DNA of 64,000 bases from Planctomyces sp. SH-PL62 (GCF_001610895.1 NZ_CP011273.1:2914001-2978000), one strand, 5' to 3'; shown: positions 25,079-34,454, numbered from the stretch's first letter. The notes: generated by a model from the letters alone, not told the origin. Numbers and translations are program-made.

Positions 25079-26332
25079 ATGATCGATCGAGCCGATGCGC
25101 TGCTCGTGATGACCTGCGCGGCGCTCGCGCTGCTGCTGACGCCGGCGATGGGGCTGATCTTCGCCGGGCTGGTCCGCCGCAAGAACGCGCTCTCGGCGTT
25201 CCTGGGCTGCCTGACGCCGCTGGGGATCGTGGCGGTCCAGTGGCTCTTGCTGGGGCAGGGCCTGGCGTTCGGCCGCGACCTGTTCGGCGGGCTGGTCGGC
25301 GTCCCGGACGGGGCGCTGTTCGGCCTCCGATTCGAGCCTCGGGGCGACCTGGCGACCACGATCCCGGAGTCCCTGTTCCTGACGTTCCAGATGCTGGCGG
25401 CGGCCTTCGCGGCGGCCCTGGTCGCCAGCGCGGGGGCCGAGCGGGCGCGGTTCGCGTCGACGGCGGTCTTCGTGCTCCTGTGGACGACGCTCGTCTACGA
25501 CCCGGTGGCCCACTGGGTCTGGTCGCCCGAGGGCTGGCTCTGGAAATTCGGGGCGCGCGACTTCGCCGGCGGCCTTGTCGTGCATGCGACGGCCGGCGTG
25601 GGGGCGCTTTGCGTCGCGGTGGCCGTGGGCAAGCGTCGCGGGGCCGACGTCGAGAGCCTGCATCCCCACAACCTGACCCTGACGGCGATCGGGACGACGC
25701 TCCTCTGGCTCGGCTGGATCGGCTTCAACGTGGGGCGGGCCTGGGGCGTCTCGCCGGGGGCCGCGGCGGCCTTCGCGGCGACCCTCTTCGGCGGCGCGGC
25801 CGGGATGGCGGCCTGGTCGCTCGTCGAGTACGCGACGACGGGCAAGGCGACCTTCCTGGGCGCCTGCACGGGGATCGTCGCGGGCCTGGTGGGCGGGTCG
25901 GCCGCCGCGGGCTACGTCGCCCCGCCGGCCGCGGCCGTCCTCGGCGCGACCACCGCCCTGATCGTCCACGGCGCGATCCTCGTCAAGGGACGGCTCGCCT
26001 ACGACGACTCGCTCGACGTCTTCGGCGTCCACGGCGTCGGCGGGATCGTCGGCGCGCTCGGCCTCGGCCTGCTGGCCGACTCCGCGCTCGACCCCGGCGT
26101 CGTCGGCCTGTTCGAGGGCCGCACGGAGCTGATGCTCGCCCAGCTCGTCGCCGTCGCGGTGGTCGTCGCCTACACCGCCGTCATGACCTCGGCCATCCTG
26201 TTCGTCGTCGACCGCGCGATGGGCCTCCGCGTCAGCCCCGAGGACGAGGAACTCGGCCTCGACCTCGCCCAGCACGGCCAGCGCGGCTACGTCCTCGGCG
26301 AAGGCGAACGCGCGTTCGGCGAGTTTCGATGA
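25079..26332 (+). CDS. amt: Amt-family ammonium transporter
   Basis: A 417-residue integral membrane protein with about 11 transmembrane helices that conducts ammonia/ammonium across the inner membrane as a trimer. The twin pore histidines are in GGLVVHATAGVGAL and LDVFGVHGVGGIVGALG; the Amt signature stretches ALVASAGAERARF and WSPEGWLWKFGARDFAGG are clear. The ATG follows a GAGGGG ribosome site; a TTG immediately before it is in frame. The family is often encoded next to a PII protein (GlnK), but none is adjacent here, so control by PII is not shown by context. Confidence 0.94.
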   Translation: MIDRADALLVMTCAALALLLTPAMGLIFAGLVRRKNALSAFLGCLTPLGIVAVQWLLLGQGLAFGRDLFGGLVGVPDGALFGLRFEPRGDLATTIPESLFLTFQMLAAAFAAALVASAGAERARFASTAVFVLLWTTLVYDPVAHWVWSPEGWLWKFGARDFAGGLVVHATAGVGALCVAVAVGKRRGADVESLHPHNLTLTAIGTTLLWLGWIGFNVGRAWGVSPGAAAAFAATLFGGAAGMAAWSLVEYATTGKATFLGACTGIVAGLVGGSAAAGYVAPPAAAVLGATTALIVHGAILVKGRLAYDDSLDVFGVHGVGGIVGALGLGLLADSALDPGVVGLFEGRTELMLAQLVAVAVVVAYTAVMTSAILFVVDRAMGLRVSPEDEELGLDLAQHGQRGYVLGEGERAFGEFR

Positions 26333-26466
26333 AAGCCGCGATCCGCACCCCCCGGTTGCCCACCGCCCTACGATGACAGGAACGCGAGCGAGCCGAACGG
26401 CGGCCGACGCGATCGACGCCTCGACCTGAAACGAAGCGTCATGGGCATTCCGGGAGAATCGACGAC

Positions 26467-27285
26467 ATGCGGATCACTTTCGGCCTTGGTGCGGCGGCGC
26501 TCGTTCTGGTCCTCGGGGCGGCGGGAGCGGACGGGCCCGGCGAGACGCCCCGAGAGATCCCCCCGGGCCCGCTGGGGGACGTGATCCGGCTGGGCGAGAC
26601 GCTGGTTCAGGAAACCGCGACGCACCCGATGACGAAGCCGTACGTCGGCAACGCCCTGAATTGCACGTCGTGCCACCTGGCGAACGGGACCGATCCCGAG
26701 GCGGGGACGTTCCTGGGGACGGCGACCGCCTATCCCGCATACTCCCCTCGCGAGGGCCGGGTGCTCACGCTGGAGGATCGGATCCTCAACTGCTTCATGA
26801 GGAGCTGCCACGGCGTCCGGCCGCCGCTGGGGAGCGAGCCCTCGGTGGCGATCGCGGCCTACATCACCTGGCTCTCGGCCGGCCAGCCGCTGCGCATGAA
26901 TCCGAAGCGTCCGGCCGGGCCGGGCGCGATCAGGCCGCTGGGCCTCGCCGCCGAGTCGGCCGATGCGGAGCGGGGCAAGGCCCTCTACGCCGAGAACTGC
27001 GCCGACTGCCACGCCGACGACGGCCGGGGCCGCAAGGAGAACCCGCCGGTCTGGGGAGACCGCTCGTACAACCAGGGCGCCGGGCTGGCGAACACGCCCC
27101 AGCTCGCCGCCTGGCTCAAGGTCGCCATGCCCCTGGACGACCCCCACCTGACCGAGCAGGAAGCCCTGGACGTCGCCGCGTACGTCAACTCCCACGACCG
27201 GCCCGCGTTCCGACTGGAGGACCACCTCCCCCCCGATGACAAGCTCGGCGAATACAACGCCGCGGCCGACGCCCCCGGAAGGTGA
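26467..27285 (+). CDS. TsdA-like dihaem cytochrome c (thiosulfate dehydrogenase family)
   Basis: A 272-residue exported protein with a signal peptide and two CxxCH haem sites: CTSCH near residue 62 and CADCH near 181. The arrangement resembles thiosulfate dehydrogenase TsdA, which couples two thiosulfates to tetrathionate in the periplasm. In particular, EDRILNCFMRSCHG near residue 118 matches the TsdA segment whose cysteine is an axial haem ligand, and AYITWLSAGQP follows as in that family. A related cytochrome with another electron donor cannot be excluded. The stop codon lies in the loop of a strong hairpin (27258-27300), and the gene converges on the Hint-domain gene. Confidence 0.8.
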   Translation: MRITFGLGAAALVLVLGAAGADGPGETPREIPPGPLGDVIRLGETLVQETATHPMTKPYVGNALNCTSCHLANGTDPEAGTFLGTATAYPAYSPREGRVLTLEDRILNCFMRSCHGVRPPLGSEPSVAIAAYITWLSAGQPLRMNPKRPAGPGAIRPLGLAAESADAERGKALYAENCADCHADDGRGRKENPPVWGDRSYNQGAGLANTPQLAAWLKVAMPLDDPHLTEQEALDVAAYVNSHDRPAFRLEDHLPPDDKLGEYNAAADAPGR

Positions 27286-27310
27286 GCGTCGGCCGCGGCG
27301 TGAGGTTTTC
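27258..27310 (+). terminator. intrinsic terminator overlapping the end of the TsdA-like gene
   Basis: Perfect 15-base arms, 27258-27272 and 27286-27300, with a 13-base loop that contains the TGA stop codon of the cytochrome gene; TTTTCCCTTT follows. The left arm is coding sequence, an economical arrangement. It separates the gene from the converging Hint-domain gene. Confidence 0.8.
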
Positions 27311-27330
27311 CCTTTACGGACTGGTTCGGG

Positions 27331-27647
27331 TCAGGGCTTCCTGGTCGCGACCAGCTCGGCGGTGGCCGGGACGCCGTCGAAGGGGGCGGCCACCGGCTCG
27401 ACGAAGCCGTTGTCGTGGGCGATGAGCCCCAGCGAGCCGACGCAGTAGTTGTCGCCGCCGGAGAGGAGCAGGTTGAACACCGGCTGGACCTTCTCCTTCT
27501 CGGCCGAGGCGACCTCCACGGTGCCGCCCACGGTGCGGAGGCGGTCGCCGGGCTTGAGGTCCCGCGCCATGACCCAGCCGTGTCCCGCCTTCCAGAAGCG
27601 GTGGATGCCGGTGGGGTGCACGGTCTCCCTGCCCAGGTCGATCGCGT
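27331..27647 (-). repeat. near-identical 317-bp direct repeat, unit 1
   Basis: This 3' segment of one Hint gene matches 29635-29951 at all but about four positions, while sequence beyond 27647 diverges abruptly. Offset between units is 2304 bases. Confidence 0.9.
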
Positions 27648-29562
27648 GGGTCATGGTCGGCGGGTTGTGGAACACGGTCACGACCGCCCGGTAGTCGAAC
27701 CGGCCGGTGGTCGTGTCCTGGGTCAGCACCTGGTCCCCGGGCCGGATCGTCTCGATGGGCCGGTCGCCCCGCAGGGTGCGGACGGGCGTCCCGCCGGCGA
27801 AGCACGAGTAACCCGACGGCGTGTAGCCCGCCACCGAGAAGGAAACGGTCATGTACGGGCGGGCCTGGGGCGTGAAGGCGATGGGGACGTCCTCGACGTA
27901 GGTCGGAACCGTCGGCTCGGCCGAGGCGCTCCGGCGGGCGTAGCCTCGCCCCTCCAGCTCGTACGCCCAGTCCATCCATTTTTCGCGGTCGTAGCCCAGG
28001 TCCACGCCGCCGATTTCCTTCAGGAGCGTCGCGGCCCGCTCGTTGACCTCGCGGATCGGCGCGTTGTACGCCTCGATGTCGGCGACGTCCCGGGTCATCT
28101 GCTCGCGGGCGACCGAGGCCGACGCGCGCGCCTCGGCGATCATCGCGTCGATCGGGACGTGGAGCCGCTTGGTCGTCGCCACGACCTCCCGGAAGTTCGG
28201 GCCCCCCAGGCGGACCAGGTTGGACTCGGACGAGTCGCGGCCGAGCTCGTTGGCCAGTTGGGTCGGCGAGAACATCACGCTCCAGGGCTGGTACGAGACC
28301 CCGCCGGGGACGGTGTAGTCCAGGGACCTGTCGACGAAGTTCCGGAACGCGGCGTTGAGCTGGGGGTTGGGGGTGTTCAGCGTCATCACGGCTTGATACC
28401 GCTGTTTCTGAGCCGCGAGCGCGGGGACCAGATCCCTGCTCATGATCGGACCGCTGTAGCCCGTGTATCCGTCGGAGACGTCGATCGTGGAGACCCCGGA
28501 GGGATCGCTGGGCAGTCCTCGCCAGTCGGTGAGCTGCGGCGGCTGCATCGGCGTGTAGAGCCGGCGGAGTTTCGCGTCGCGGCCCTCGACGAGCAGTTCG
28601 CCCTGCGAGCCGGGGCCCCCCACCGGTTTCACCTTGTACTTCACCTCGTCGCGGACCCAGCTCGCCAGGAGCCCCGCGAAGTCGCGAGGGTCGCGGCGGA
28701 CGAGCAGGGCCGAGGCCTCGGAGCGAGCCGTCGCGTGGGGGCTGAAGACGGCCAGGGTGGCCAGGGCCGCCGACGCGCCGGGGCCGTCGATCCGGCCGAA
28801 CACCTCCACGGCGATCCGCTGCCGGCCCTCGTCGCCCCCCCGGGCGAAGGACCGCCAGAGCGACGGCACGGCGCGGGGGTCCTCGATCGCCGCCAGGGCT
28901 TCGCGGGCCTCGGCCCGCTTCGCCTTGTCGCGCGAGGCCAGGCCCGACCGGATCTTCTCCAGCCGGGGCTTCCACTCCTTCTCGGCCCGCTCCCGGGCCT
29001 CGTGCGCGGCCTGCGCGGCGGCCTCGGCCTCCGGGTGGACCCAGCGCCCCTTGGACTTCTCGAAGCCGAGCCGACGCCAGGCGCCCTCGCGGCCGGGGTC
29101 GAGCTGGACGACCCGGACCAGGTGGGCCGTCATCGGCTGGGCCAGGCCCTTCTCCCCGCACCAGAGGGCCAGCTTGTAGAGGTCGTCGGCCTGGTCGCGG
29201 GTCTTCGCCCGGCGTTCCAGGTACTCGCGGAACAGCGCCTGCTGCTCGGGCGACTCCTCGACGGCGCGGGCGGCCTCGGCGGGCCGCATCCACTTGCCGT
29301 CGCGTTCGACGTACCCCAGCAGGCCGCGCGCTCTGGCGTGGTCGGGGGCCAGGAGGACGGCGCGGGTCAGGTGGGTGGTCTTCTCGGCGGCCAGGCCCTG
29401 AGCCTCGCACCAGAGGGCCAGCCGCACCTGGGCGTCGGCGTCACGGCCCGCGGCGGCCTTCGCCGCCTCGTACGCCGCGCGGTCGACGCCGCGCCCCGGC
29501 TCCTCGCGGTCGACGCCCCCAACGAACCCCACCGCCGCACTCAGGACCCATGCGGAGATCAT
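27331..29562 (-). CDS. exported helical protein with C-terminal Hint domain, copy B
   Basis: A 743-residue protein with a signal peptide (MISAWVLSAAVGFVGGV). Residues 25-300 are Ala/Arg-rich helices with TPR- or HEAT-like repeats (LTRAVLLAPDHARARGLLGY, LVRVVQLDPGREGAWRRLGF). A middle region with no recognised fold follows. The C-terminus from Cys587 is a Hint (hedgehog/intein) domain: CFAGGTPVRT, PGDQVLTQDTTTG, the TVHPTGIH block and LIAHDNG near its end. Hint domains cut peptide bonds autocatalytically. Here only 25 residues follow the splice-like end, so no toxin payload is attached. Its last 317 bases match its neighbour almost exactly. Confidence 0.85.
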   Translation of the reverse strand: MISAWVLSAAVGFVGGVDREEPGRGVDRAAYEAAKAAAGRDADAQVRLALWCEAQGLAAEKTTHLTRAVLLAPDHARARGLLGYVERDGKWMRPAEAARAVEESPEQQALFREYLERRAKTRDQADDLYKLALWCGEKGLAQPMTAHLVRVVQLDPGREGAWRRLGFEKSKGRWVHPEAEAAAQAAHEARERAEKEWKPRLEKIRSGLASRDKAKRAEAREALAAIEDPRAVPSLWRSFARGGDEGRQRIAVEVFGRIDGPGASAALATLAVFSPHATARSEASALLVRRDPRDFAGLLASWVRDEVKYKVKPVGGPGSQGELLVEGRDAKLRRLYTPMQPPQLTDWRGLPSDPSGVSTIDVSDGYTGYSGPIMSRDLVPALAAQKQRYQAVMTLNTPNPQLNAAFRNFVDRSLDYTVPGGVSYQPWSVMFSPTQLANELGRDSSESNLVRLGGPNFREVVATTKRLHVPIDAMIAEARASASVAREQMTRDVADIEAYNAPIREVNERAATLLKEIGGVDLGYDREKWMDWAYELEGRGYARRSASAEPTVPTYVEDVPIAFTPQARPYMTVSFSVAGYTPSGYSCFAGGTPVRTLRGDRPIETIRPGDQVLTQDTTTGRFDYRAVVTVFHNPPTMTHAIDLGRETVHPTGIHRFWKAGHGWVMARDLKPGDRLRTVGGTVEVASAEKEKVQPVFNLLLSGGDNYCVGSLGLIAHDNGFVEPVAAPFDGVPATAELVATRKP

Positions 29563-29634
29563 GGCCGACTCCTCCAGGAACGGGATGTCAGTTCGTCGAG
29601 AACGCTCGATCCGCGAGCCGCAGTTCGGTCCAGG

Positions 29635-29951
29635 TCAGGGCTTCTTGGCCGCGACCAGTTCGGCGGTGGCCGGGACGCCGTCGAAGGGGGCGGCCACCGG
29701 CTCGACGAAGCCGTTGTCGTGGGCGATGAGCCCCAGCGAGCCGACGCAGTAGTTGTCGCCGCCGGAGAGGAGCAGGTTGAACACCGGCTGGACCTTCTCC
29801 TTCTCGGCCGAGACGACCTCCACGGTGCCGCCCACGGTGCGGAGGCGGTCGCCGGGCTTGAGGTCCCGCGCCATGACCCAGCCGTGTCCCGCCTTCCAGA
29901 AGCGGTGGATGCCGGTGGGGTGCACGGTCTCCCTGCCCAGGTCGATCGCGT
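29635..29951 (-). repeat. near-identical 317-bp direct repeat, unit 2
   Basis: Partner of 27331-27647; about four mismatches over 317 bases. It encodes the last 105 residues of the Hint domain and tail. Confidence 0.9.
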
Positions 29952-31869
29952 AGGTCCAGTTGGGCGGGTTGTGGAGGACTTCGACCACCGGCTTGTAGTG
30001 GAGCTCGCCCGTGGTCGTGTCCTGGCCGAGGACCAGGTCGCCGGGCTCGATCTGCTCGATCGGCCGGTCGCCCCGCAGGGTGCGGACGAGCGTCCCCCCG
30101 GCGAAGCAGGAGGGGCCGATCCGGTAGCCGACCACGGACGTCGTCGGCAAGGCGACCGACTGGGGCTGGAAGGCGATCGGCACCTGCTCGACGACCTCGG
30201 CCGGCGGCTGGGACTGGGCCCGGAACGGCTGGCCGTAGCCTTGCAGGTCGAGCACCCAGTTCATCCACTTCTGGCGGTCGTCGCCCCGGTCCTCGCCGCT
30301 GACCGTCTTGAGGATCGTCGTCGCTCGCTCGTTGACGTCCCGGATCGGCGCGTTGTGGGCCTCGATGTCGGCCACGTCCCGGGCGAGCTGCTCGCGGGCC
30401 ACCAGGGCCGACGTCTGGGCCTCGGCCATCATCTGCTGGAGCGGGATCTGGAGCGACTCCTGGTAGATCGGACGAAGGGTGTTGCCGTACAGCTGCATCG
30501 CGCCGAAGGCGTTTCTCACGCTCGCCTGCGAGTCCGCGATCCGGCCCACGACCGTCTGGCTCAGGCCCGAGGGCACCCCCGCCCGTTCAAGCGTCGCGGC
30601 GGCCACGTCGGGGCGTTGCTGGGAGGTCTGGAAGGCCCCGACTCCCGACACCATCGGGAGCCCCGTGATCGGGTCATAGCCCATGCCGCCGAGCGGCGAA
30701 AAGACCCCCGCCGTGGGCAGGCCGAGTGCGAACGAGGCCGCGTCGTCCCGAGAGACGATGGGCCCGACGTAGCTCCCGAGCGGCCGGTTGGCGACGAGGT
30801 TGCCGTTCGCGTCCGTCCCGACCTGGTCGCCGGGGAGGAGCGTGGGGTTCTGGAGCGGCCGGTAGAAGCGGCGGACCCGGGCGTCCTCCCCCTCGACGAG
30901 CAGCTCGCCCTGCGAGCCGGGGCCGTCGACGGGCTTGACCTTGTACTTGACCTCGTCGCGGATCGAGGCGGCGAGCAGGCCCGCGAATTCGCGGGGGTCG
31001 CGGCGGATGAGCAGGGCCGAGGCGTCGGAGCGCACCGCCGGGTGGGGGCTGAACAGGGCCAGGGTGGCCAGGGCCGTCGACGCGCCCGAGCCCTCGACGC
31101 GGCCGAGGACGTCGACCGCGATCCGCTGCCGGTTCTCGTCGCCCCCCCGGGCGAAGACCTGCCAGATCGAGGGGACGGCGCGGGGGTCCTCGATCGCCGC
31201 GAGCGCGGCCTGGGCCTCGGCCCGCTTGTCGCGGCTCTTGTTCGACAGGGCGTCGCGGAGCTTCTCCAGCTTCGGCCGCCAGGCGCGGTCGGCCTTCGCC
31301 TGGGCCTCGCGCTCGGCCTTCATCGCCGCCTCGACGTCCGGGTTGACCCAGCGGGAGCCGACTTTCTTGAACCCCAGCCGACGCCAGGCGCCCTCGCGGC
31401 CGGGGTCGAGCTGGAGCGTCCGGTGGAGGTGGGCCGTCATCGCCAGCGTCAGCCCGTTCTCCTCGCACCAGAGGGCCAGCTTGTACTGGTCGTCGGCCCC
31501 GTCGCGGGCCTTCGCGCGACGCTCCAGGTACTCGCGCATCAGGGCCTGCTGCTCGGGCGATTCCTCGACGGCGCGGGCGGCCTCGGCGGGCCGCATCCAC
31601 TTGCCGTCGCGTTGGACGTAGCCCAGGAGCCCGCGCGCCCTGGCGTGGTCGGGGGCCAGGAGGACGGCGCGGTTGAGGTGGGTGGACTTCTCGGCCGCCA
31701 TCCCGTGCGCCTCGCACCAGAGGGCGAGGCGCACGTGGGCGTCGGCGTCGCGCCCCGCCGCGGCCTTCGCCGCCTCGTACGCGGCGCGGTCGGGCCCGCC
31801 GGGCTCGGCGCCCTCGTCGACGCCCGAGGCCAGGCACAACGCTCCACCCAGCAACCATGCGGCGATCAT
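29635..31869 (-). CDS. exported helical protein with C-terminal Hint domain, copy A
   Basis: A 744-residue paralogue of the gene directly downstream (72-base gap) with the same layout: signal peptide (MIAAWLLGGALCLASGV), helical repeat region with LGYVQRDGKWMRPAEAARAV, a central region that differs greatly from its partner, and a C-terminal Hint domain starting CFAGGTLVRT. The Hint half retains the TVHPTGIH block and terminal AHDNG. The central part has long helices that could be coiled coils (AEAQTSALVAREQLARDVAD). The ATG at 31869 is chosen because it gives a signal peptide aligning with the paralogue's. Unknown function; possibly a surface or secreted protein processed by its Hint domain. 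Confidence 0.85.
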   Translation of the reverse strand: MIAAWLLGGALCLASGVDEGAEPGGPDRAAYEAAKAAAGRDADAHVRLALWCEAHGMAAEKSTHLNRAVLLAPDHARARGLLGYVQRDGKWMRPAEAARAVEESPEQQALMREYLERRAKARDGADDQYKLALWCEENGLTLAMTAHLHRTLQLDPGREGAWRRLGFKKVGSRWVNPDVEAAMKAEREAQAKADRAWRPKLEKLRDALSNKSRDKRAEAQAALAAIEDPRAVPSIWQVFARGGDENRQRIAVDVLGRVEGSGASTALATLALFSPHPAVRSDASALLIRRDPREFAGLLAASIRDEVKYKVKPVDGPGSQGELLVEGEDARVRRFYRPLQNPTLLPGDQVGTDANGNLVANRPLGSYVGPIVSRDDAASFALGLPTAGVFSPLGGMGYDPITGLPMVSGVGAFQTSQQRPDVAAATLERAGVPSGLSQTVVGRIADSQASVRNAFGAMQLYGNTLRPIYQESLQIPLQQMMAEAQTSALVAREQLARDVADIEAHNAPIRDVNERATTILKTVSGEDRGDDRQKWMNWVLDLQGYGQPFRAQSQPPAEVVEQVPIAFQPQSVALPTTSVVGYRIGPSCFAGGTLVRTLRGDRPIEQIEPGDLVLGQDTTTGELHYKPVVEVLHNPPNWTYAIDLGRETVHPTGIHRFWKAGHGWVMARDLKPGDRLRTVGGTVEVVSAEKEKVQPVFNLLLSGGDNYCVGSLGLIAHDNGFVEPVAAPFDGVPATAELVAAKKP

Positions 31870-32231
31870 GTTCGGCGCCTCCCGGAATCGGAGGGGGGGC
31901 GGCCGGAATCGGCGCAGGCCCCCCAAGCCTCATTCATACATGACATGCTATACATCTTGTGGAATCGTCCCGTCAAGGAAATCGACCAATTCCTTCGGGG
32001 AATTCACCTTCAATAATATGGGGTTCCTCACTCGACCTTCAGCGAGTTCCGGCGGAAGGCCTTCGGGCGCCACGGGTTCCGCGAACCCGTGGGCCGGCCG
32101 GGGATCGGGACGACGGCTCGGGACCGGCCCGACGCCGATCCCCGGGTTCAGAGACCCCGTGGCACCCCGATCGCCGTCTCCCGGCCCCCTTGGGGCGGTG
32201 GTGTCAGGTGAGGAGTGTTTGAACATTATCA
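31870..32231. other. 362-base intergenic region with an inverted repeat
   Basis: Between the Hint gene start and the stop of the molybdenum hydroxylase, both minus strand. A moderately AT-rich part (31930-32035) would hold the promoter of the Hint pair. A perfect inverted repeat, CACGGGTTC-CGC-GAACCCGTG, is at 32071-32091 and could form a terminator-like stem for the upstream hydroxylase genes, though no T-run follows. No coding sequence supported. Confidence 0.5.
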
Positions 32232-34454
32232 TCATTTCCCCGCGGCCTCGGGGGCGGGGAGGCGGATCGGCATGGCACGGACGCGCACGCCGGTCGCGGC
32301 GAAGACGGCGTTGGCGACGGCCGGGGCCACGGCGATGATCGGGGTCTCCCCCGCGCCGGACGAGGGGGCGTCGGGGCGGTCGAGGAGGTGGACGTCGAGC
32401 CTGGGCAGGTCGGCGAAGTGGGGGACGCGGTAGTCCCGGAACGAGCCGTTGGTGACCATGCCGTCCTGGAAGGCGATCGCCTCCGTGAGCGCGGGGCCGA
32501 GGCCCATGACGATCGCCCCTTCGACCTGGGTGCGGAGGTTCTCCGGGTTGAGGATCTTGCCGCAATCGAATACCTGGCAGACCTCGTCGACGGTGATCGT
32601 CCCGTCCTTGCGGTCGACCGAGACGGCGACGCAGGCGGCGACGAAGCCCCCCTTGTCCAGCCCGCAGGCCAGGCCGACCCCCTTGCCGGGCTCCCCGGCC
32701 TTCGACCGCGCCTCCCAGCCGAACCGCGAGGCGGCCTCGGCCAGCACGTCGCGGAGGCGGGGCTCGTCGAGGTTCGCCAGGCGGAAGGCCAGGGGGTCAC
32801 GGCCGGCGAGCGCGGCCAGCTCGTCCATGAAGGACTCGCGGGCGAAGGTGTTGGCCGTGCTGGCGAGGGCCCGGTAAGAGCCGTGCCGCAGCGGCGGATC
32901 GGACTGGAGGAAGCGGCAATCGGCCCGGCCCGCGCGATACGGCGTCTGGACCGAGCCGCCGCCCGAGTTGACGTTGAGGTGCCGCCAGGTCGCGATCCGG
33001 CCCTCGGCGTCGAGCGAGGCCTCCATCTCGATGGCGGCGGCGGGTCGGAACTGGGCCCAGGCGAATTCCTCGGCGCGGGTCCAGACGACCCGGACGGGCT
33101 TGCCCGCCGCCTTCGCCAGCCGCGCGGCCTCGACGGCGTACTCGCCGGAGTGCTTGCCGCCGAAGCCGCCGCCGAAGTCCGGGACGATCACCCGCGCGCG
33201 GTCTTCGGCCAGGCCGAAGGCCCGCGCCAGCTCGCCGCGGACGGGGAACGGGGTCTGGGTGCCGACCCAGGCCGTGACCTTCCCGTCCTCCCACTCGGCC
33301 ACCGCCGCGCGGGGCTCCATGGGGACGTGCTGGATGTAGGCCACGTCATACGACGCCTTCAGCCCCTTCGCCCCCTCCTCGAAGATCGGGCGGTCGGGGA
33401 GGCCCCCCTGGGCGTGCTCGCGCAGGAACCTCGGCAGGTCCTCGCTCGACGGGTGCGGCGGTGCGGTCCACTCGGCGGTCTTCGCGATCGCGTCGAGCGC
33501 GGCCTGCGCGCGGGCCGCGGTGGGAGCGGCGACGCCCACGAAGTCGCCGTCGCGGACCGCGACGACGCCCGGCATCGCCCTCGCCGGCGCGAGGTCCACC
33601 GCCGTGAGCGAGGCCCCGTAGCGCGGGGCGCGGAGGACCTTGCCGTGGAGCATGCCGGGGCGGACGACGTCGGACGGATAGACGTGCGCGCCCGTGACGA
33701 TGTCTCGACCGGTCGGCTTGGCGATCGACCGGCCCAGCACCTTCCAGGCCGAGACCGGCGTGAGGGCGACGTCCGGGGCGACCGCCGCGGCCATCGCGCG
33801 GGCGGCCTCGGGGTCGCGCGCCAGGTCGGCGTAGGCCAGGGCCTCGTCGGCCTTCTTCGGGTGGCGGGCCCGGCCCTCCTCGACGACGATTTCGGCCGCG
33901 TCGACGTCCCATCGCCTCGCGGCGGAGGCGGCCAGCAGCTCGCGGGCCGAGGCGCAGCCCAGGCGGATCGCCGGGACGGTCGCCGGGGTCGAGAGGCTGC
34001 CGTAGGTCCCGCCGTCGTCGGGCGCGGCCTCGGTGTCTCCCATGATCAATTGAACGCGTTCGAACGGGACGCGCAGCTCCTCGGCGGCGGCCTGGGCCAG
34101 CTCCATCCGGGCGCCCTGGCCGCACTCGACCTTGCCGGTCATGACGGTGATCGAGCCGTCCTCGCCGAGATGAAGCCGCGCCGCCATCGTGGCCGCGCCC
34201 CGGCCGAAGGGGCCGCCGCGGCCCCCTCCTCGACGCCGGGGAGGCTCCTCCCCCTTCGCCTTCGCCGGGGCCGCGTCGGCCGCGACGGCGATCAGCAGCC
34301 CCGCGCCCAGGGCCTTCAGCACGCCCCGGCGGCTGGGTTCGAACGCGTCGGCCTCGTCGAATCGGTAGGGGACGAGGTCCACCGCCTCGTCGTAGTCGGC
34401 GGCCACGCCGGCGGCCTTCAAGGCCTCGACCTTCCAGTCTTCTCGGGCCTTCAT
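32232..34454 (-). CDS. molybdenum-cofactor hydroxylase large subunit (isoquinoline 1-oxidoreductase beta type)
   Basis: A 740-residue member of the xanthine dehydrogenase/aldehyde oxidase large-subunit family that binds the molybdopterin cofactor and hydroxylates an aldehyde or N-heterocycle. A twin-arginine stretch (SRRGVLKALGAGLLIAVAADA, Arg pair near residue 42) suggests Tat export, as in the IorB group. Family segments are VECGQGARMELAQAAAEEL, VPDFGGGFGGKHSGEYAVEA, VNSGGGSVQTPYR and GAGETPIIAVAPAVANAVF, whose Glu is the catalytic base. The ATG overlaps the stop of the iron-sulphur subunit by four bases. A membrane cytochrome partner is not next door. Substrate unknown. Confidence 0.9.
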   Translation of the reverse strand: MKAREDWKVEALKAAGVAADYDEAVDLVPYRFDEADAFEPSRRGVLKALGAGLLIAVAADAAPAKAKGEEPPRRRGGGRGGPFGRGAATMAARLHLGEDGSITVMTGKVECGQGARMELAQAAAEELRVPFERVQLIMGDTEAAPDDGGTYGSLSTPATVPAIRLGCASARELLAASAARRWDVDAAEIVVEEGRARHPKKADEALAYADLARDPEAARAMAAAVAPDVALTPVSAWKVLGRSIAKPTGRDIVTGAHVYPSDVVRPGMLHGKVLRAPRYGASLTAVDLAPARAMPGVVAVRDGDFVGVAAPTAARAQAALDAIAKTAEWTAPPHPSSEDLPRFLREHAQGGLPDRPIFEEGAKGLKASYDVAYIQHVPMEPRAAVAEWEDGKVTAWVGTQTPFPVRGELARAFGLAEDRARVIVPDFGGGFGGKHSGEYAVEAARLAKAAGKPVRVVWTRAEEFAWAQFRPAAAIEMEASLDAEGRIATWRHLNVNSGGGSVQTPYRAGRADCRFLQSDPPLRHGSYRALASTANTFARESFMDELAALAGRDPLAFRLANLDEPRLRDVLAEAASRFGWEARSKAGEPGKGVGLACGLDKGGFVAACVAVSVDRKDGTITVDEVCQVFDCGKILNPENLRTQVEGAIVMGLGPALTEAIAFQDGMVTNGSFRDYRVPHFADLPRLDVHLLDRPDAPSSGAGETPIIAVAPAVANAVFAATGVRVRAMPIRLPAPEAAGK

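Noticed and set aside
27331-31869. Polymorphic toxin system made of the Hint proteins and the SUKH gene at 49647
   Set aside because: No toxin domain follows either Hint domain and the SUKH gene is 18 kb away with unrelated genes between.
27415-32016. A 1533-codon open frame on the plus strand opposite the two Hint genes
   Set aside because: Its sequence is a Val/Gly/Arg/His-rich antisense reading of the Hint genes, repeated because the genes are paralogues. Long antisense frames are expected at about 70% GC.
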